21,887 nt of DNA from Caldisericota bacterium. Lineage in GTDB: Bacteria; CAIJMQ01; JAADFP01. A program made the position numbers and the translations under genes. The notes below the pieces were generated by a model. That model had not been told where the DNA came from. It was given only the letters and a program-made list of their open reading frames with translations, and made no database searches. The stretch lies in NCBI GenBank assembly GCA_013152825.1, contig JAADFP010000042.1, positions 1 through 21,887 of the forward strand, in the 5' to 3' direction. Below are positions 1-7,272 of this stretch, piece after piece; within the stretch, counting starts at the first letter, position 1, and the number at the start of each line of letters is the position of its first letter.

Positions 1-2
1 TT

Positions 3-929
3 AGAGAATGTCCCAGAAAATATTATTTTAACTATTACGGCAGCTGGGGTGGATGGAAGTTTGATGCGCCGGAGAGAACCAGGCAGATTTATATGCTTAA
101 ACAGTTGAAGAACCGTTATATGTGGATTGGAGAGGTAGTACACGCCTGTGTCGAGCGGAGTCTGTTAAATATTTATCAGGGAGCTGAAGTGCCTGACCAG
201 GAGGAAATTGTCCAGAGAGCGCGTGAAATGATGCAGGATGGGTTCCGTTCCTCCCGGAGAAAAAGATACCTGAGCAAGCCCAAGACCTGTGCGCTTTTTG
301 AACACGAATACAATATTGATGTGGATGAAGAGGAATGGGAGAGGCTGTTTGATTATGCGGAAAGATGTCTCCGGAATTTTTGCCAGTCTCAATTCTATCG
401 GGAGCTCCCTTCTCTTCCCAGGGAAAGTTGGCTTGAAATAGAACAGTTTTCCCATTTCTGGCTGGACAAGGTAAAAATTTACGTTACGCTTGATTTTGCC
501 TGCAGAAAAGGGGAAGAGGTGTTCATTTATGACTGGAAAACAGGCAAAGGCGGGAATACAGAATCAGATAATATTCAGCTTGCCTGTTATGCGCTTTATG
601 CCATGGAGAAGTGGGGTGTTTCCACCGCTGATATCAGAACCATTGAGTATAACCTGGCCAGGGATGAAATGTGTGAATTTCCTGTGAATGAAGAAATAAT
701 TAAAGGGGTCGAGGAATATATAAAAGAAAGCATTAGCAGCATGAAAGCAGTCCTGCGGGACGAGGCTCAGAATGAGGCGGTAGAAACTGACTTCCGTAAG
801 ACTGCCAATAAAAATGTATGTAGGCAATGCAACTTTAGGAAAATTTGCACTACTATTGAGAGTAATAGCCAATCTTCTAATCTGGTAAAACCAGAAGAAC
901 CAAAAACCCTATCTCTCTTTAATCTCTAA
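3..929 (+). CDS. PD-(D/E)XK nuclease-like protein with Fe-S-type cysteines (5' end outside window)
   Basis: The open frame runs in from the left edge, so the start is missing. The first ATG inside (93) is not the real start, because the 30 codons before it hold a conserved-looking ECPRKYYF segment. Seen, numbering from that ATG: a GEVVHACVE segment (residues 13-21), an acidic LDF (133-135), DWKTGK (147-152) giving the D-x-K of a PD-(D/E)XK active site, then a Q-rich helix (QLACYALYA, 162-170), and near the end C243-x2-C246-x5-C252. One N-terminal Cys plus a C-terminal CxxCx5C triplet is the arrangement that binds a 4Fe-4S cluster in Cas4 and AddB nucleases. This suggests a DNA end-processing or repair exonuclease, but the specific role is unknown. 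No cas genes or helicase are in view, so I do not call it Cas4 or AddB. A hairpin follows the stop. Confidence 0.8.
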   Translation, partial: RECPRKYYFNYYGSWGGWKFDAPERTRQIYMLKQLKNRYMWIGEVVHACVERSLLNIYQGAEVPDQEEIVQRAREMMQDGFRSSRRKRYLSKPKTCALFEHEYNIDVDEEEWERLFDYAERCLRNFCQSQFYRELPSLPRESWLEIEQFSHFWLDKVKIYVTLDFACRKGEEVFIYDWKTGKGGNTESDNIQLACYALYAMEKWGVSTADIRTIEYNLARDEMCEFPVNEEIIKGVEEYIKESISSMKAVLRDEAQNEAVETDFRKTANKNVCRQCNFRKICTTIESNSQSSNLVKPEEPKTLSLFNL

Positions 930-937
930 ATAACAAG

Positions 938-960
938 CTCTCTCGATATTTATCGGGAGG
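938..960 (+). repeat. Hairpin after the nuclease gene
   Basis: Eight-base arms at 940-947 and 952-959 pair around a four-base loop, with one G-T wobble, starting 11 bases after the nuclease stop. There is no T run on the right-hand side, so it is not a classical intrinsic terminator. It could be a palindromic intergenic repeat or part of the repeat mosaic that follows. Confidence 0.45.
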
Positions 961-988
961 TGGGCATGACAGGTAGGCCCGGTATTGG

Positions 989-1040
989 GATAAACCCTAA
1001 ATTCAAAACCCTAAACACTAAATAAACCCAAAATCCAAAT
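989..1040 (-). repeat. Degenerate TTTNNNN heptad array (module E, copy 1)
   Basis: Read on the minus strand this is mostly seven-base units starting TTT, such as TTTGGAT, TTTGGGT and TTTAGGG (twice), with one ten-base irregular unit. The array at 7273-7310 has the same character on the plus strand. It resembles a degenerate plant-telomere-type heptamer, but that is only a likeness. Confidence 0.6.
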
Positions 1041-1160
1041 GCTCAAGCTCAAAACTCGCGTACTGAGGGGACCCTGCTCGTTCTCTTCCCTCCTCTGTGC
1101 CTCTGCCCGCCCCGATGAACATCTGGGAGCAAGCGGGAATCCACATCCTGCATCGGTCCC

Positions 1161-1225
1161 CTCCCTACCCACTACTAACTACTCTCCCCAGTCTAACGTC
1201 TAGTGTCTATAGTCTAAAGTCTAAA
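1161..1225 (-). repeat. Heptad arrays A and B, copy 1
   Basis: Plus-strand 1191-1225 is five consecutive seven-base units of the form GTCTANN (NNTAGAC on the minus strand). Next to it, 1161-1185 reads on the minus strand as GAGTAGT, TAGTAGT, GGGTAGG. The block is the reverse complement of 6865-6942 with one base difference and one gap of 14 bases, which is two heptads (TAGTAGC and GAGTAGA) present only in the other copy. It lies 36 bases past the lpxD stop, reading TAGAC in the sense of lpxD. Confidence 0.85.
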
Positions 1226-1261
1226 ATGAAAGAATTTATTATGATTTTGCAGTATCGTGCT

Positions 1262-2248
1262 TTACTTCTTGAGTTCTTTTATAAGCTCGGGAAGACGGGA
1301 GAGAGCTGCCTTTATTCTCTTTTCCTCGCGATGCTCACGGGCCGGGAATCCGGAAACCGTGAGACCTGCAGGTATATCTTTGGTGACTACGGAACGGGCC
1401 AGAACCTTTGCTCCATTGCCGACCTTTACATGGTCGCAAATTGCTGCCTGTCCAGCCAGGATGACTCCATCGCCTATCTTTGTGCTTCCTCCTATCCCTA
1501 CCTGGGCTACGATAAAGCAGTTTTTACCCACGGTAACGTTGTGCCCAATCTGCACCAGGTTGTCAACTTTGGTCCCTTTCCCGATAACCGTGTTGCCGAT
1601 GGTGCCTCGGTCTATGGTAACATTGGCGCCGATCTCTACCTCATCTTCAATAATTACCCCACCAATATGGGGGATTTTCTGTATCTCGCTTTTTTCTTGA
1701 TGATAACCAAATCCGTCGCTACCAATAACACTGCCACTGTGGATTATTACCTTTTTACCTATTTTTACTCCTTCCTTTACTGTTACCCGGGGACGGAGGT
1801 GAGTTTCTTCTCCTATCCTTGCGTTCCTCCCAATATAGCAATAAGTAGAAATAATAGCGTTTTTACCTATTTCTGCTCCTTCTTCAATAACTGCATAGGG
1901 ACCCACATGCACTCCTTCGGCCAGTTTTGCCTGGGGGGAAATTATAGCAGTGGGATGAATCCCTTCTTCTCTTCTTGCTCCTTTCCAGGAGCTTAGCAAG
2001 GTAGTTAGAGCAGAATAAGGGTTATCCGTTACTATAACGGGCTTACCATTTGGAGGAATAGAAGGGGTTATTATTACGGCTGAAGCCTGGGTGGTCTTGT
2101 AATAGGGAAGGAAGCGAGGGTTAAAGCAGAAAGTTATATCTCCCTTTTTTGCTTCTTCGATAGGGGCAATACCTGTAATTGCTACTGTTTCGTCCCCTAT
2201 TATTTTCCCCCCTATTAATTTGCTGATGTCTTTCAAAAGCATTTTCAT
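1262..2248 (-). CDS. lpxD: UDP-3-O-(3-hydroxyacyl)glucosamine N-acyltransferase
   Basis: LpxD adds the second 3-hydroxyacyl chain, from acyl-ACP, to UDP-3-O-acylglucosamine in the cytoplasm, the third step of lipid A synthesis. The 328-residue protein has the family's usual length. It has an N-terminal uridine-binding domain (about 1-98, with a GDITFCFNP segment), then a left-handed beta-helix of hexapeptide repeats (about 100-290) containing SVIGSDGFGY (173-182), IDRGTIGNTVIG (212-223) and NLVQIGHNV (230-238). His236 matches the catalytic His of the family. A helical C-terminal tail follows. The start could be the ATG at 2248 or the one at 2242; neither has a strong ribosome site. It is the last gene of a leftward operon after a kinase/regulator pair, 136 bp beyond the regulator stop. 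No other lpx gene is in the window. Confidence 0.95.
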   Translation of the reverse strand: MKMLLKDISKLIGGKIIGDETVAITGIAPIEEAKKGDITFCFNPRFLPYYKTTQASAVIITPSIPPNGKPVIVTDNPYSALTTLLSSWKGARREEGIHPTAIISPQAKLAEGVHVGPYAVIEEGAEIGKNAIISTYCYIGRNARIGEETHLRPRVTVKEGVKIGKKVIIHSGSVIGSDGFGYHQEKSEIQKIPHIGGVIIEDEVEIGANVTIDRGTIGNTVIGKGTKVDNLVQIGHNVTVGKNCFIVAQVGIGGSTKIGDGVILAGQAAICDHVKVGNGAKVLARSVVTKDIPAGLTVSGFPAREHREEKRIKAALSRLPELIKELKK

Positions 2249-2384
2249 ATCTTATAGGATATAGTCAAATATCATGCCAAACCTGATTTACTGTTGGGAG
2301 TTAACCCTGTATCCCTTTCCCTTGAAGTGTTTCGGGGATTTTGCGGCGTTTTGTGGCCACGGGAAATTACCTCCAATATTGTGG
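2249..2384 (-). other. Spacer between regulator gene and lpxD, nothing definite
   Basis: This 136-bp stretch separates two genes on the minus strand. I see no clear terminator hairpin. A GTGGCCAC palindrome sits at about 2353-2360. A TTGGCA-18-TATAAG pair near the lpxD start is too close to the ATG to be convincing as a promoter. Confidence 0.3.
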
Positions 2385-3761
2385 TTATTTTTCTACATTT
2401 GTGGTATTTCTCCTGCGGAAATTCTCTGGATAAAGCCGATACTTCTTCAACTTGAGATAAAGATTCTTCCTATCTATACCTGCTTCCTGGGCTGTCTTGC
2501 TGACATTCCCCCCAAACTTTTCCAGAAGGGAGGCAAAATAATTCTTCTCAAATTCTTCCAGAATCTTGTTCTTGCCTTCCTGGTAGGAGGAGAAGGAAGG
2601 TAAGTGAGCGGGAATCGGAATATGGAAATACTCTTTTTTAAGCATTTTCCCTTCGCACAAAACCATGGCCCTCTCTACTAAATTTTCCAGTTCCCGCACG
2701 TTCCCGGGCCAGTTATACTGCATGAGAAGCTGGAGGGCATCCGGCTCTATACCTGCTACCTTCTTATTAAGTTTTTGGGAATAAACTTTTATAAAGTGGT
2801 TTATCAAAAGTGGAATGTCTTCTTTCCTTTCTCTGAGAGGAGGAAGATGTATGGGGAAAACATGCAAGCGAAAATAGAGATCCTCCCGGAAGGTTCCTTC
2901 CTGCACGGATTGTTTTAAATCCTGGTTAGTTGCGGCTACTACCCGTACATCTACTTTTATTACGCGGTTACTTCCCAGGGGCTCAATTTCTTTTGTCTCC
3001 AGAAACCGCAGGAGCTTGGATTGCAGGGAGAGCGAAAGCGAACCTATCTCATCCAGAAAAAGGGTTCCGTGCTCTGCTAATTCTATCTTACCCTTTTTAT
3101 CCTGTAAGGCTCCGGTAAATGTTCCTTTCTTGTGCCCGAATAATTCGCTTTCCAGAAGATTCTCTGGTATGGCTGCACAGTTTACCACTATATAGGGGCC
3201 GTTTCTACGCGGGCTAAGTTTATGCACTGCCCGGGCCACGAGTTCTTTCCCTGTGCCCGTTTCTCCCCAGATGAGAATGGTAGTATTCTGAGGGGAAACC
3301 TTTTTCACCAGCTGCATAGCTCTTTTCAGCGAGTTGCTTTCCCCTACGATCTCACCCTGCAGAATTTTTTCTTTCAGGGTTATATTTTCTTCTTCCAGGT
3401 TCTTCATGTGCAGGGCTTTCTTAACTACTTCTTTTAACTCTTCCAGGTTTAGAGGTTTAGTCAGGTAGTGGAATGCCCCGCTTTTCATGGCTTCTACTGC
3501 ACTTTCCACTGTGCCAAATGCGGTAATCACGATTACCTGTGTATAGGGATAGATATCCTTGATTTTTTTCAGCAGTCCCATTCCGTCCATTCCCGGCATT
3601 TTTAAGTCCGTGATTACTATATCGTATATAGTCTCCTCCATCATTTGCAGGGCTTCCCGGGCAGATGTGGCTTTATCTACCTGGTGTCCCTCGTTTTTCA
3701 GATTTATCTCCAGAAGCCGGGTCATCTTGACCTCGTCATCCACGGTAAGTATTCTACTCAT
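2385..3761 (-). CDS. Sigma-54-dependent response regulator (NtrC family) in operon with lpxD
   Basis: A 458-residue enhancer-binding transcription activator. The receiver domain (1-120) has D8/D9, the phospho-acceptor D52 in VITDLKMPG and K102. The AAA+ domain (about 138-365) has Walker A GETGTGKE (166-173), Walker B TLFLDEIG (233-240) and FREDLYFRL (291-299). A Fis-type helix-turn-helix ends the protein (about 408-442, GGNVSKTAQEAGI). The loop that contacts sigma-54 reads GTFTGA (213-218) instead of the usual GAFTGA. Its ATG overlaps the stop of the upstream histidine kinase as ATGA, so the two are translationally coupled and almost certainly partners. It should activate RNA polymerase-sigma-54 when phosphorylated. 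Targets are unknown; sharing an operon with lpxD suggests an envelope role, which is inference. Confidence 0.93.
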   Translation of the reverse strand: MSRILTVDDEVKMTRLLEINLKNEGHQVDKATSAREALQMMEETIYDIVITDLKMPGMDGMGLLKKIKDIYPYTQVIVITAFGTVESAVEAMKSGAFHYLTKPLNLEELKEVVKKALHMKNLEEENITLKEKILQGEIVGESNSLKRAMQLVKKVSPQNTTILIWGETGTGKELVARAVHKLSPRRNGPYIVVNCAAIPENLLESELFGHKKGTFTGALQDKKGKIELAEHGTLFLDEIGSLSLSLQSKLLRFLETKEIEPLGSNRVIKVDVRVVAATNQDLKQSVQEGTFREDLYFRLHVFPIHLPPLRERKEDIPLLINHFIKVYSQKLNKKVAGIEPDALQLLMQYNWPGNVRELENLVERAMVLCEGKMLKKEYFHIPIPAHLPSFSSYQEGKNKILEEFEKNYFASLLEKFGGNVSKTAQEAGIDRKNLYLKLKKYRLYPENFRRRNTTNVEK

Positions 3762-5428
3762 TCTTTCTCCTTGGGAAATATAAGGCGGAAGAGTGCACCT
3801 TCCCCTGGTTTGCTTTCTACTTTTATTTCTCCCCGGTGGAATTTTACTATCTTGGCTACTATGGATAATCCTAATCCGGTTCCCTCCGGGCGGGTGGTAA
3901 AGAAAGGTTCAAAAATTTTGTCTGTTATTTCCTGGGGAATTCCTGTGCCGGTATCCTTGACTCTAATCTCCATTTTCCCGTTTTGACTCTTTAGCCCTAC
4001 AAAAAGCTCTCCTCCTTCAGGCATGGCTTCAAGTGAGTTAAGGATGAGGTTGAGAAAAAGGTGGTGAAACTGTTCCGGGTCGCAGGAGAAATAACAATTG
4101 TTATAGGGAAAATCTTTAACCAGTTTAATGTTTCTCTTTTTGAATTCTCCCCCCAGTACGCTTAGAATCCTTTCCATGAGTTCTTTCATCTCCGTTTTCT
4201 TCTTATGGGGGCGAGGCAGCCGGGCTAACTGCAGGAAATCTTTTACTACTCTTTCCAGGCGTTCCGATTCTTCTATTATAAATTCCAGAAGTTCTTTTTC
4301 TTCTTCTTTATCTGTCTTCCTCTCCTTCAAAGTCTGGGCAGAATTCTTTATCACTCCCAGTGGGTTTCTTATTTCATGGGCAATACCTGCGGCAATTTCT
4401 CCCACGGTAATAAGTCTCTCGCTCTTCCTCAGTTCTTCCTGTATAGCACGGGTTTCTTTGAGTTCCTGAGCCATGTCGTTGAAAGCCTTTGCCAGACGCC
4501 CTATCTCGTCCTTGGTTCGCACCGGTATATACTGGTCCAGGTCCCCTTCTGCAATTGCACGCGCACCCTGTGTAAATTCTTTTATCGGTTTCATTACTGC
4601 TCTGGCCAGGATATAACCCAACACGGCGGCAACGAAAAACCAGGAAAGCAGGAAATAGGGGAAGAAGCGAATAATTACTGATTGAAAGGTATATCTCTTG
4701 GGAAATCCGAGCACAAGCACTCCCAGCACTTTCCCTTTTTCTCCCAGGAGCGGCTCCAGGTGGAGAGCATAGGGGTTATTTCCTATTTCCCCGTTGGCTT
4801 CATAATACGCCTTGTGGTTTTTCAGTAAGGCAACTTTTGCTTCAGGCGAGAGGGTGATCTCTTCAAATAATGCTTTCTGTAAATCATCTTCTTCCTTGCC
4901 TTTCTGGTATATGCGTACTTCCAGACCCAGTGAACGGGAAAGAAATTGGGTAAAGCGGTTCCCCAAGAAATACCCCAGGATAACCCTTCCCTGGTTTCCT
5001 CCTCCCAGAATAACCGGCACTACTGCTCCTGCTATCAGGCTTCTGAATTCTTCTGTTTCCAGGAGAAATATGTGTTTCCCTGGCTTTCCTATTTCCCCTT
5101 CTCTAACCAGGATAACGTCTATGGGAAACTCTCCCTTAAAAAACTTCAGAAAAGTTTCCATGCCGCGGGCATCCTTGGCTAAAAAGTACTCCCTGAATTT
5201 ACCTTCCTGCACCAGGATTTTCCCGATTATCTCGGCTTTTTTCTCTAATTCCTCTATTCTTCCCGTGCTGACTTCTGCCGCTTGAGATAACCTCCCTTTC
5301 ATCTCCCTTTCCAGGCGTATATTCACCAGGTGGGTGGAGATTAAGAAGGAAAAAAGAAGAGGGGAAAGGGCTACTACTATGAAAGAGATGATGATTCTGT
5401 TTTCTAATCTACCGCGAGAAATTCCCAT
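3758..5428 (-). CDS. Membrane sensor histidine kinase
   Basis: A 556-residue kinase, taken from the ATG at 5428. A longer reading to 5749 would overlap the divergent cca gene and adds a sequence with no domain look. Seen: membrane segment 1 (about 12-32), an extracytoplasmic region of about 215 residues that looks like a Cache/PAS-type sensor, membrane segment 2 (about 254-277), HAMP (about 278-330), HisKA with H351 in GIAHEIRNPLG, and an ATPase domain with N464 (LILNSLEAMPEGG), DTGTGIP (492-498), FEPFFTT and GTGLGLSI. It should autophosphorylate H351 and pass phosphate to D52 of the regulator encoded downstream with a 4-base overlap. The ligand cannot be told. An extended -10 lies 11 bases before the ATG, so the leader is very short or absent. 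Confidence 0.93.
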   Translation of the reverse strand: MGISRGRLENRIIISFIVVALSPLLFSFLISTHLVNIRLEREMKGRLSQAAEVSTGRIEELEKKAEIIGKILVQEGKFREYFLAKDARGMETFLKFFKGEFPIDVILVREGEIGKPGKHIFLLETEEFRSLIAGAVVPVILGGGNQGRVILGYFLGNRFTQFLSRSLGLEVRIYQKGKEEDDLQKALFEEITLSPEAKVALLKNHKAYYEANGEIGNNPYALHLEPLLGEKGKVLGVLVLGFPKRYTFQSVIIRFFPYFLLSWFFVAAVLGYILARAVMKPIKEFTQGARAIAEGDLDQYIPVRTKDEIGRLAKAFNDMAQELKETRAIQEELRKSERLITVGEIAAGIAHEIRNPLGVIKNSAQTLKERKTDKEEEKELLEFIIEESERLERVVKDFLQLARLPRPHKKKTEMKELMERILSVLGGEFKKRNIKLVKDFPYNNCYFSCDPEQFHHLFLNLILNSLEAMPEGGELFVGLKSQNGKMEIRVKDTGTGIPQEITDKIFEPFFTTRPEGTGLGLSIVAKIVKFHRGEIKVESKPGEGALFRLIFPKEKE

Positions 5429-5429
5429 T

Positions 5430-5451
5430 ACTGTGGAAATTATACCACAGT
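5430..5451. promoter_or_regulatory. Inverted repeat between divergent kinase and cca genes (possible operator)
   Basis: Perfect seven-base arms, ACTGTGG (5430-5436) and CCACAGT (5445-5451), flank an eight-base A/T spacer. The repeat covers the minus-strand -10 of the kinase gene and touches the first base of the plus-strand -35 of cca, so a bound dimeric protein could affect both. It could also be chance or a transcript hairpin. Confidence 0.45.
5439..5447 (-). promoter_or_regulatory. Extended -10 promoter element for the kinase-regulator-lpxD operon
   Basis: The minus strand reads TGGTATAAT, an exact sigma-70 extended -10, ending 11 bases before the kinase ATG at 5428. No good -35 is seen 17 bases upstream, as is usual for extended -10 promoters. 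The implied start site lies within a few bases of the ATG. Confidence 0.6.
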
Positions 5452-5479
5452 TGGATAGATAAAAGAAATCGGTTATACT
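5451..5479 (+). promoter_or_regulatory. Sigma-70-type promoter of cca
   Basis: TTGGAT (5451-5456), a 17-base spacer and TATACT (5474-5479) fit the -35/-10 consensus well. The expected start near 5486 would leave a leader of about 15 bases before the ATG at 5501. Confidence 0.6.
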
Positions 5480-5500
5480 TACCCAGTCGGTGGTTCTAAA

Positions 5501-6862
5501 ATGCAGATAGAAGGGTACGTTTTGAGAAAAATATGTGAGATATTCAGCAAGAATGCTGTTCCCATTTATCTGGTGGGAGGCTCGGTAAGAGATATGCTTA
5601 TGGGGAAGGAGAGTGATGATCTGGATTTTGCTACTCCTCTCTCTCCAGAGGAAATGAAGAAGATTTTTAGAAAGGAAAGAATACGCGTTTACCCGGTAGG
5701 TATAGAGTTTGGCACGATAGGAGTTATTCTGGAGGGAAAGGAGGTGCACATAACCACTTTTCGGCGCAAGGAAAAGTATCCTCCCAAAAGCAGAAAGCCA
5801 CAGGTAGAGTTAGGCGGGAGTATAGAAGAGGACCTTTCTCGCCGGGACTTCACGGTAAATGCCATGGCCTTAACTCCCCAGGGAGAGCTTATCGATCCAT
5901 TTAACGGACGGGAAGACCTGAAGAGGAGGATACTGAGACCGCCCATAGATCCAGATGTCTCTTTCTCGGATGACCCCTTGCGTATGCTCAGGGCTTTCCG
6001 GTTCCAGTCTCGGCTGGGATTCGAAATAGAAAAGAATACTCTCTCTTCCATAGGAAGGAATGCTTTCCGGATGTTATTTCTTTCTCCCGAGAGAATCCAG
6101 GTGGAGATGGATAAGATACTCACCGGTGAGTTTGTAAGGAAGGCTCTGGAAGGTATAGTGGAAAGCAGGCTGGCCAGTTTTTTCCTGCACGAACTTGTTC
6201 CGCTAAAAGGGTTACACCAGTCAACGGAATTTCATCACAAAGATGTCTGGAAACACACACTGCGTGTGGTAGAAAATGTCGCTCCAGAACCACATTTGCG
6301 CTGGGCAGCACTTCTGCACGATATAGCTAAACCCTATACCCGGAGCATAGAAGATAAGGAAATACATTTTTACCGCCACGAAGAGCTGGGAGCAAAGATT
6401 ACCTACTATATATTAACCCGTCTCAGGTATCCTAAGGATTTTATAAAAAAGGTGTGCTTTTTAATAGCACACCACATGCGTCCTGCTTTTTATGCTTCCA
6501 ACTGGACTGACTCTGCGGTAAGAAGATTTATGCGGGATATGGGAGAAAACCTGCCTGATGTCCTCACTCTGGCCAGGGCGGATATTACTTCTTATCGGCC
6601 GGAACGGGTAAAGAAGAGAATAGAATTACTGGAAGAACTGGAAAAGAGGATAGAAGCATTCCGATCCGTTAAGGAAATTATCTATCCAGTAGATGGAAAA
6701 GAAATAATGGCAAGATTTAATATTCCTCCTGGTCCCCTGGTAGGAAAGATTAAGGAATGTATCAGGGAGGGGGTAGAAAAGGGGGAATTGCCCGGCGAAT
6801 CTGCTGATAAGGAAATATACTTCCAGTACGCAAAAAACAAACTCCTACTGGAAGAGGATTAA
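5501..6862 (+). CDS. cca: CCA tRNA nucleotidyltransferase with HD domain
   Basis: A class II nucleotidyltransferase that adds or repairs the 3' CCA of tRNAs. In 453 residues: the head domain has LVGGSVRDMLMG (24-35), the metal-binding D40-L-D42, RRDFTVNAMAL (114-124) and the DDPLRMLRAFRF region (157-168). A helical neck/body follows. An HD phosphohydrolase domain starts at about 245 with HTLRVVE and LLHDIAKP (H273-D274) and has a HEELG helix near 293. Cca enzymes with a fused HD domain are known from proteobacteria. A poly(A) polymerase cannot be excluded from sequence alone, but both tRNAs in this window lack an encoded CCA, so a CCA-adding enzyme is required in this cell. A good promoter precedes it, it is monocistronic in view, and a heptad repeat array begins at its stop codon. 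Confidence 0.9.
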   Translation: MQIEGYVLRKICEIFSKNAVPIYLVGGSVRDMLMGKESDDLDFATPLSPEEMKKIFRKERIRVYPVGIEFGTIGVILEGKEVHITTFRRKEKYPPKSRKPQVELGGSIEEDLSRRDFTVNAMALTPQGELIDPFNGREDLKRRILRPPIDPDVSFSDDPLRMLRAFRFQSRLGFEIEKNTLSSIGRNAFRMLFLSPERIQVEMDKILTGEFVRKALEGIVESRLASFFLHELVPLKGLHQSTEFHHKDVWKHTLRVVENVAPEPHLRWAALLHDIAKPYTRSIEDKEIHFYRHEELGAKITYYILTRLRYPKDFIKKVCFLIAHHMRPAFYASNWTDSAVRRFMRDMGENLPDVLTLARADITSYRPERVKKRIELLEELEKRIEAFRSVKEIIYPVDGKEIMARFNIPPGPLVGKIKECIREGVEKGELPGESADKEIYFQYAKNKLLLEED

Positions 6863-6942
6863 AGAGACTTTAGACTATAGACATTAGACGTTAGACTGGG
6901 GAGAGTAGTTAGTAGCGAGTAGATAGTAGTGGGTAGGGAGGG
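6862..6942 (+). repeat. Heptad arrays A and B, copy 2
   Basis: Positions 6862-6896 hold five seven-base units ending AGAC; four are exactly NNTAGAC, with leading pairs TT, TA, AT and GT. After a six-base spacer, 6903-6937 holds five units of a second type (GAGTAGT, TAGTAGC and similar, ending GGGTAGG). The first unit shares the last A of the cca stop. The block is the inverted partner of 1161-1225, which lacks exactly two of the second-type units. Confidence 0.85.
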
Positions 6943-7054
6943 AAGAGTTAATTACTATTTTGGGGTTGGTAGTTGCAGGATAAAGGGAAAGTTTTCCCTA
7001 TCTACTGAGACAGTAGCAGGAAAGGGGTAATGGAAAGGATGCAGGATGCCAGCT

Positions 7055-7083
7055 CTACCTGTCATACCCGCGGAAGCGGGTAT
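7055..7083 (+). repeat. Palindromic repeat with CTACCTGTCAT lead
   Basis: Eight-base perfect arms, ATACCCGC (7064-7071) and GCGGGTAT (7076-7083), surround a GGAA loop. It resembles the widespread REP-like GTCATTCCCGC...GCGGGAATCC palindromes of bacterial intergenic DNA. The 15 bases at 7055-7069 match 962-976 (reverse complement) at 14 positions. Confidence 0.65.
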
Positions 7084-7161
7084 CCAGAGATGGAGAGAAG
7101 TGAATAGGTGAGTAGGTGAGGGGCACAAAGGTACAAAAGGGGCTCCGGGTAGGGGGAGAGA

Positions 7162-7214
7162 CGGTTGACGGATAGCGGATACCGTTTCGCACCACGCAAC
7201 CGATTACCGCTTAC
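7162..7214. repeat. Short CGGATAN / CGNTTAC heptad runs (module F)
   Basis: Three seven-base units, CGGTTGA, CGGATAG and CGGATAC, run in phase at 7162-7182. Two more, CGATTAC and CGCTTAC, lie at 7201-7214. The units are few and degenerate, so the call rests on sharing the seven-base period with the neighbouring arrays. Confidence 0.4.
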
Positions 7215-7272
7215 CGGCAAATAGCAACGAAAAAAGCTTAGTCTCCTGGTATCCTGCTTTCAGGGGTGTAAA

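Larger units (their letters stand above)
930..1261. repeat. Intergenic repeat mosaic, copy 1
   Basis: This 332-bp gap between the nuclease gene and the 3' end of lpxD has no credible gene. Left to right it holds: the hairpin at 938-960; a 15-base module at 962-976 (reverse complement CTACCTGTCATGCCC); an A/C-rich stretch at about 989-1040 made of seven-base CCCTAAA-like units; an imperfect hairpin at 1106-1137 with outer CCCGC/GCGGG arms; an 11-base module CATCCTGCATC at 1144-1154; and the ACTAC and GTCTA heptad arrays at 1161-1225. The same modules recur in reverse complement at 6862-7310, with two of them in swapped order. Confidence 0.75.

Noticed and set aside
3..929. Cas4 assignment
   Set aside because: The motifs fit Cas4, AddB and other PD-(D/E)XK proteins equally, and no CRISPR context is visible.
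938..960. Intrinsic terminator after the nuclease gene
   Set aside because: The hairpin is good but no T run follows, so I list it only as a hairpin.
1161..1225. CRISPR array
   Set aside because: Units are seven bases, directly adjacent and degenerate; there are no repeat-spacer units of the right size and no cas genes.
1097..1996. 299-codon open frame on the plus strand
   Set aside because: It lies antisense over lpxD, whose beta-helix repeats are unmistakable. Its protein is low-complexity and rich in Cys, Phe, Tyr and Pro, as expected from reverse-strand reading of hexapeptide repeats.
2274..2603. 109-codon plus-strand open frame
   Set aside because: It is antisense to the end of the sigma-54 regulator and the spacer before lpxD, with no ribosome site or recognisable domain.
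5429..5749. N-terminal extension of the histidine kinase to an ATG at 5749
   Set aside because: It overlaps the start of cca and both divergent promoter elements, and the added 107 residues show no domain character. The ATG at 5428 follows an extended -10 and precedes the membrane helix directly.
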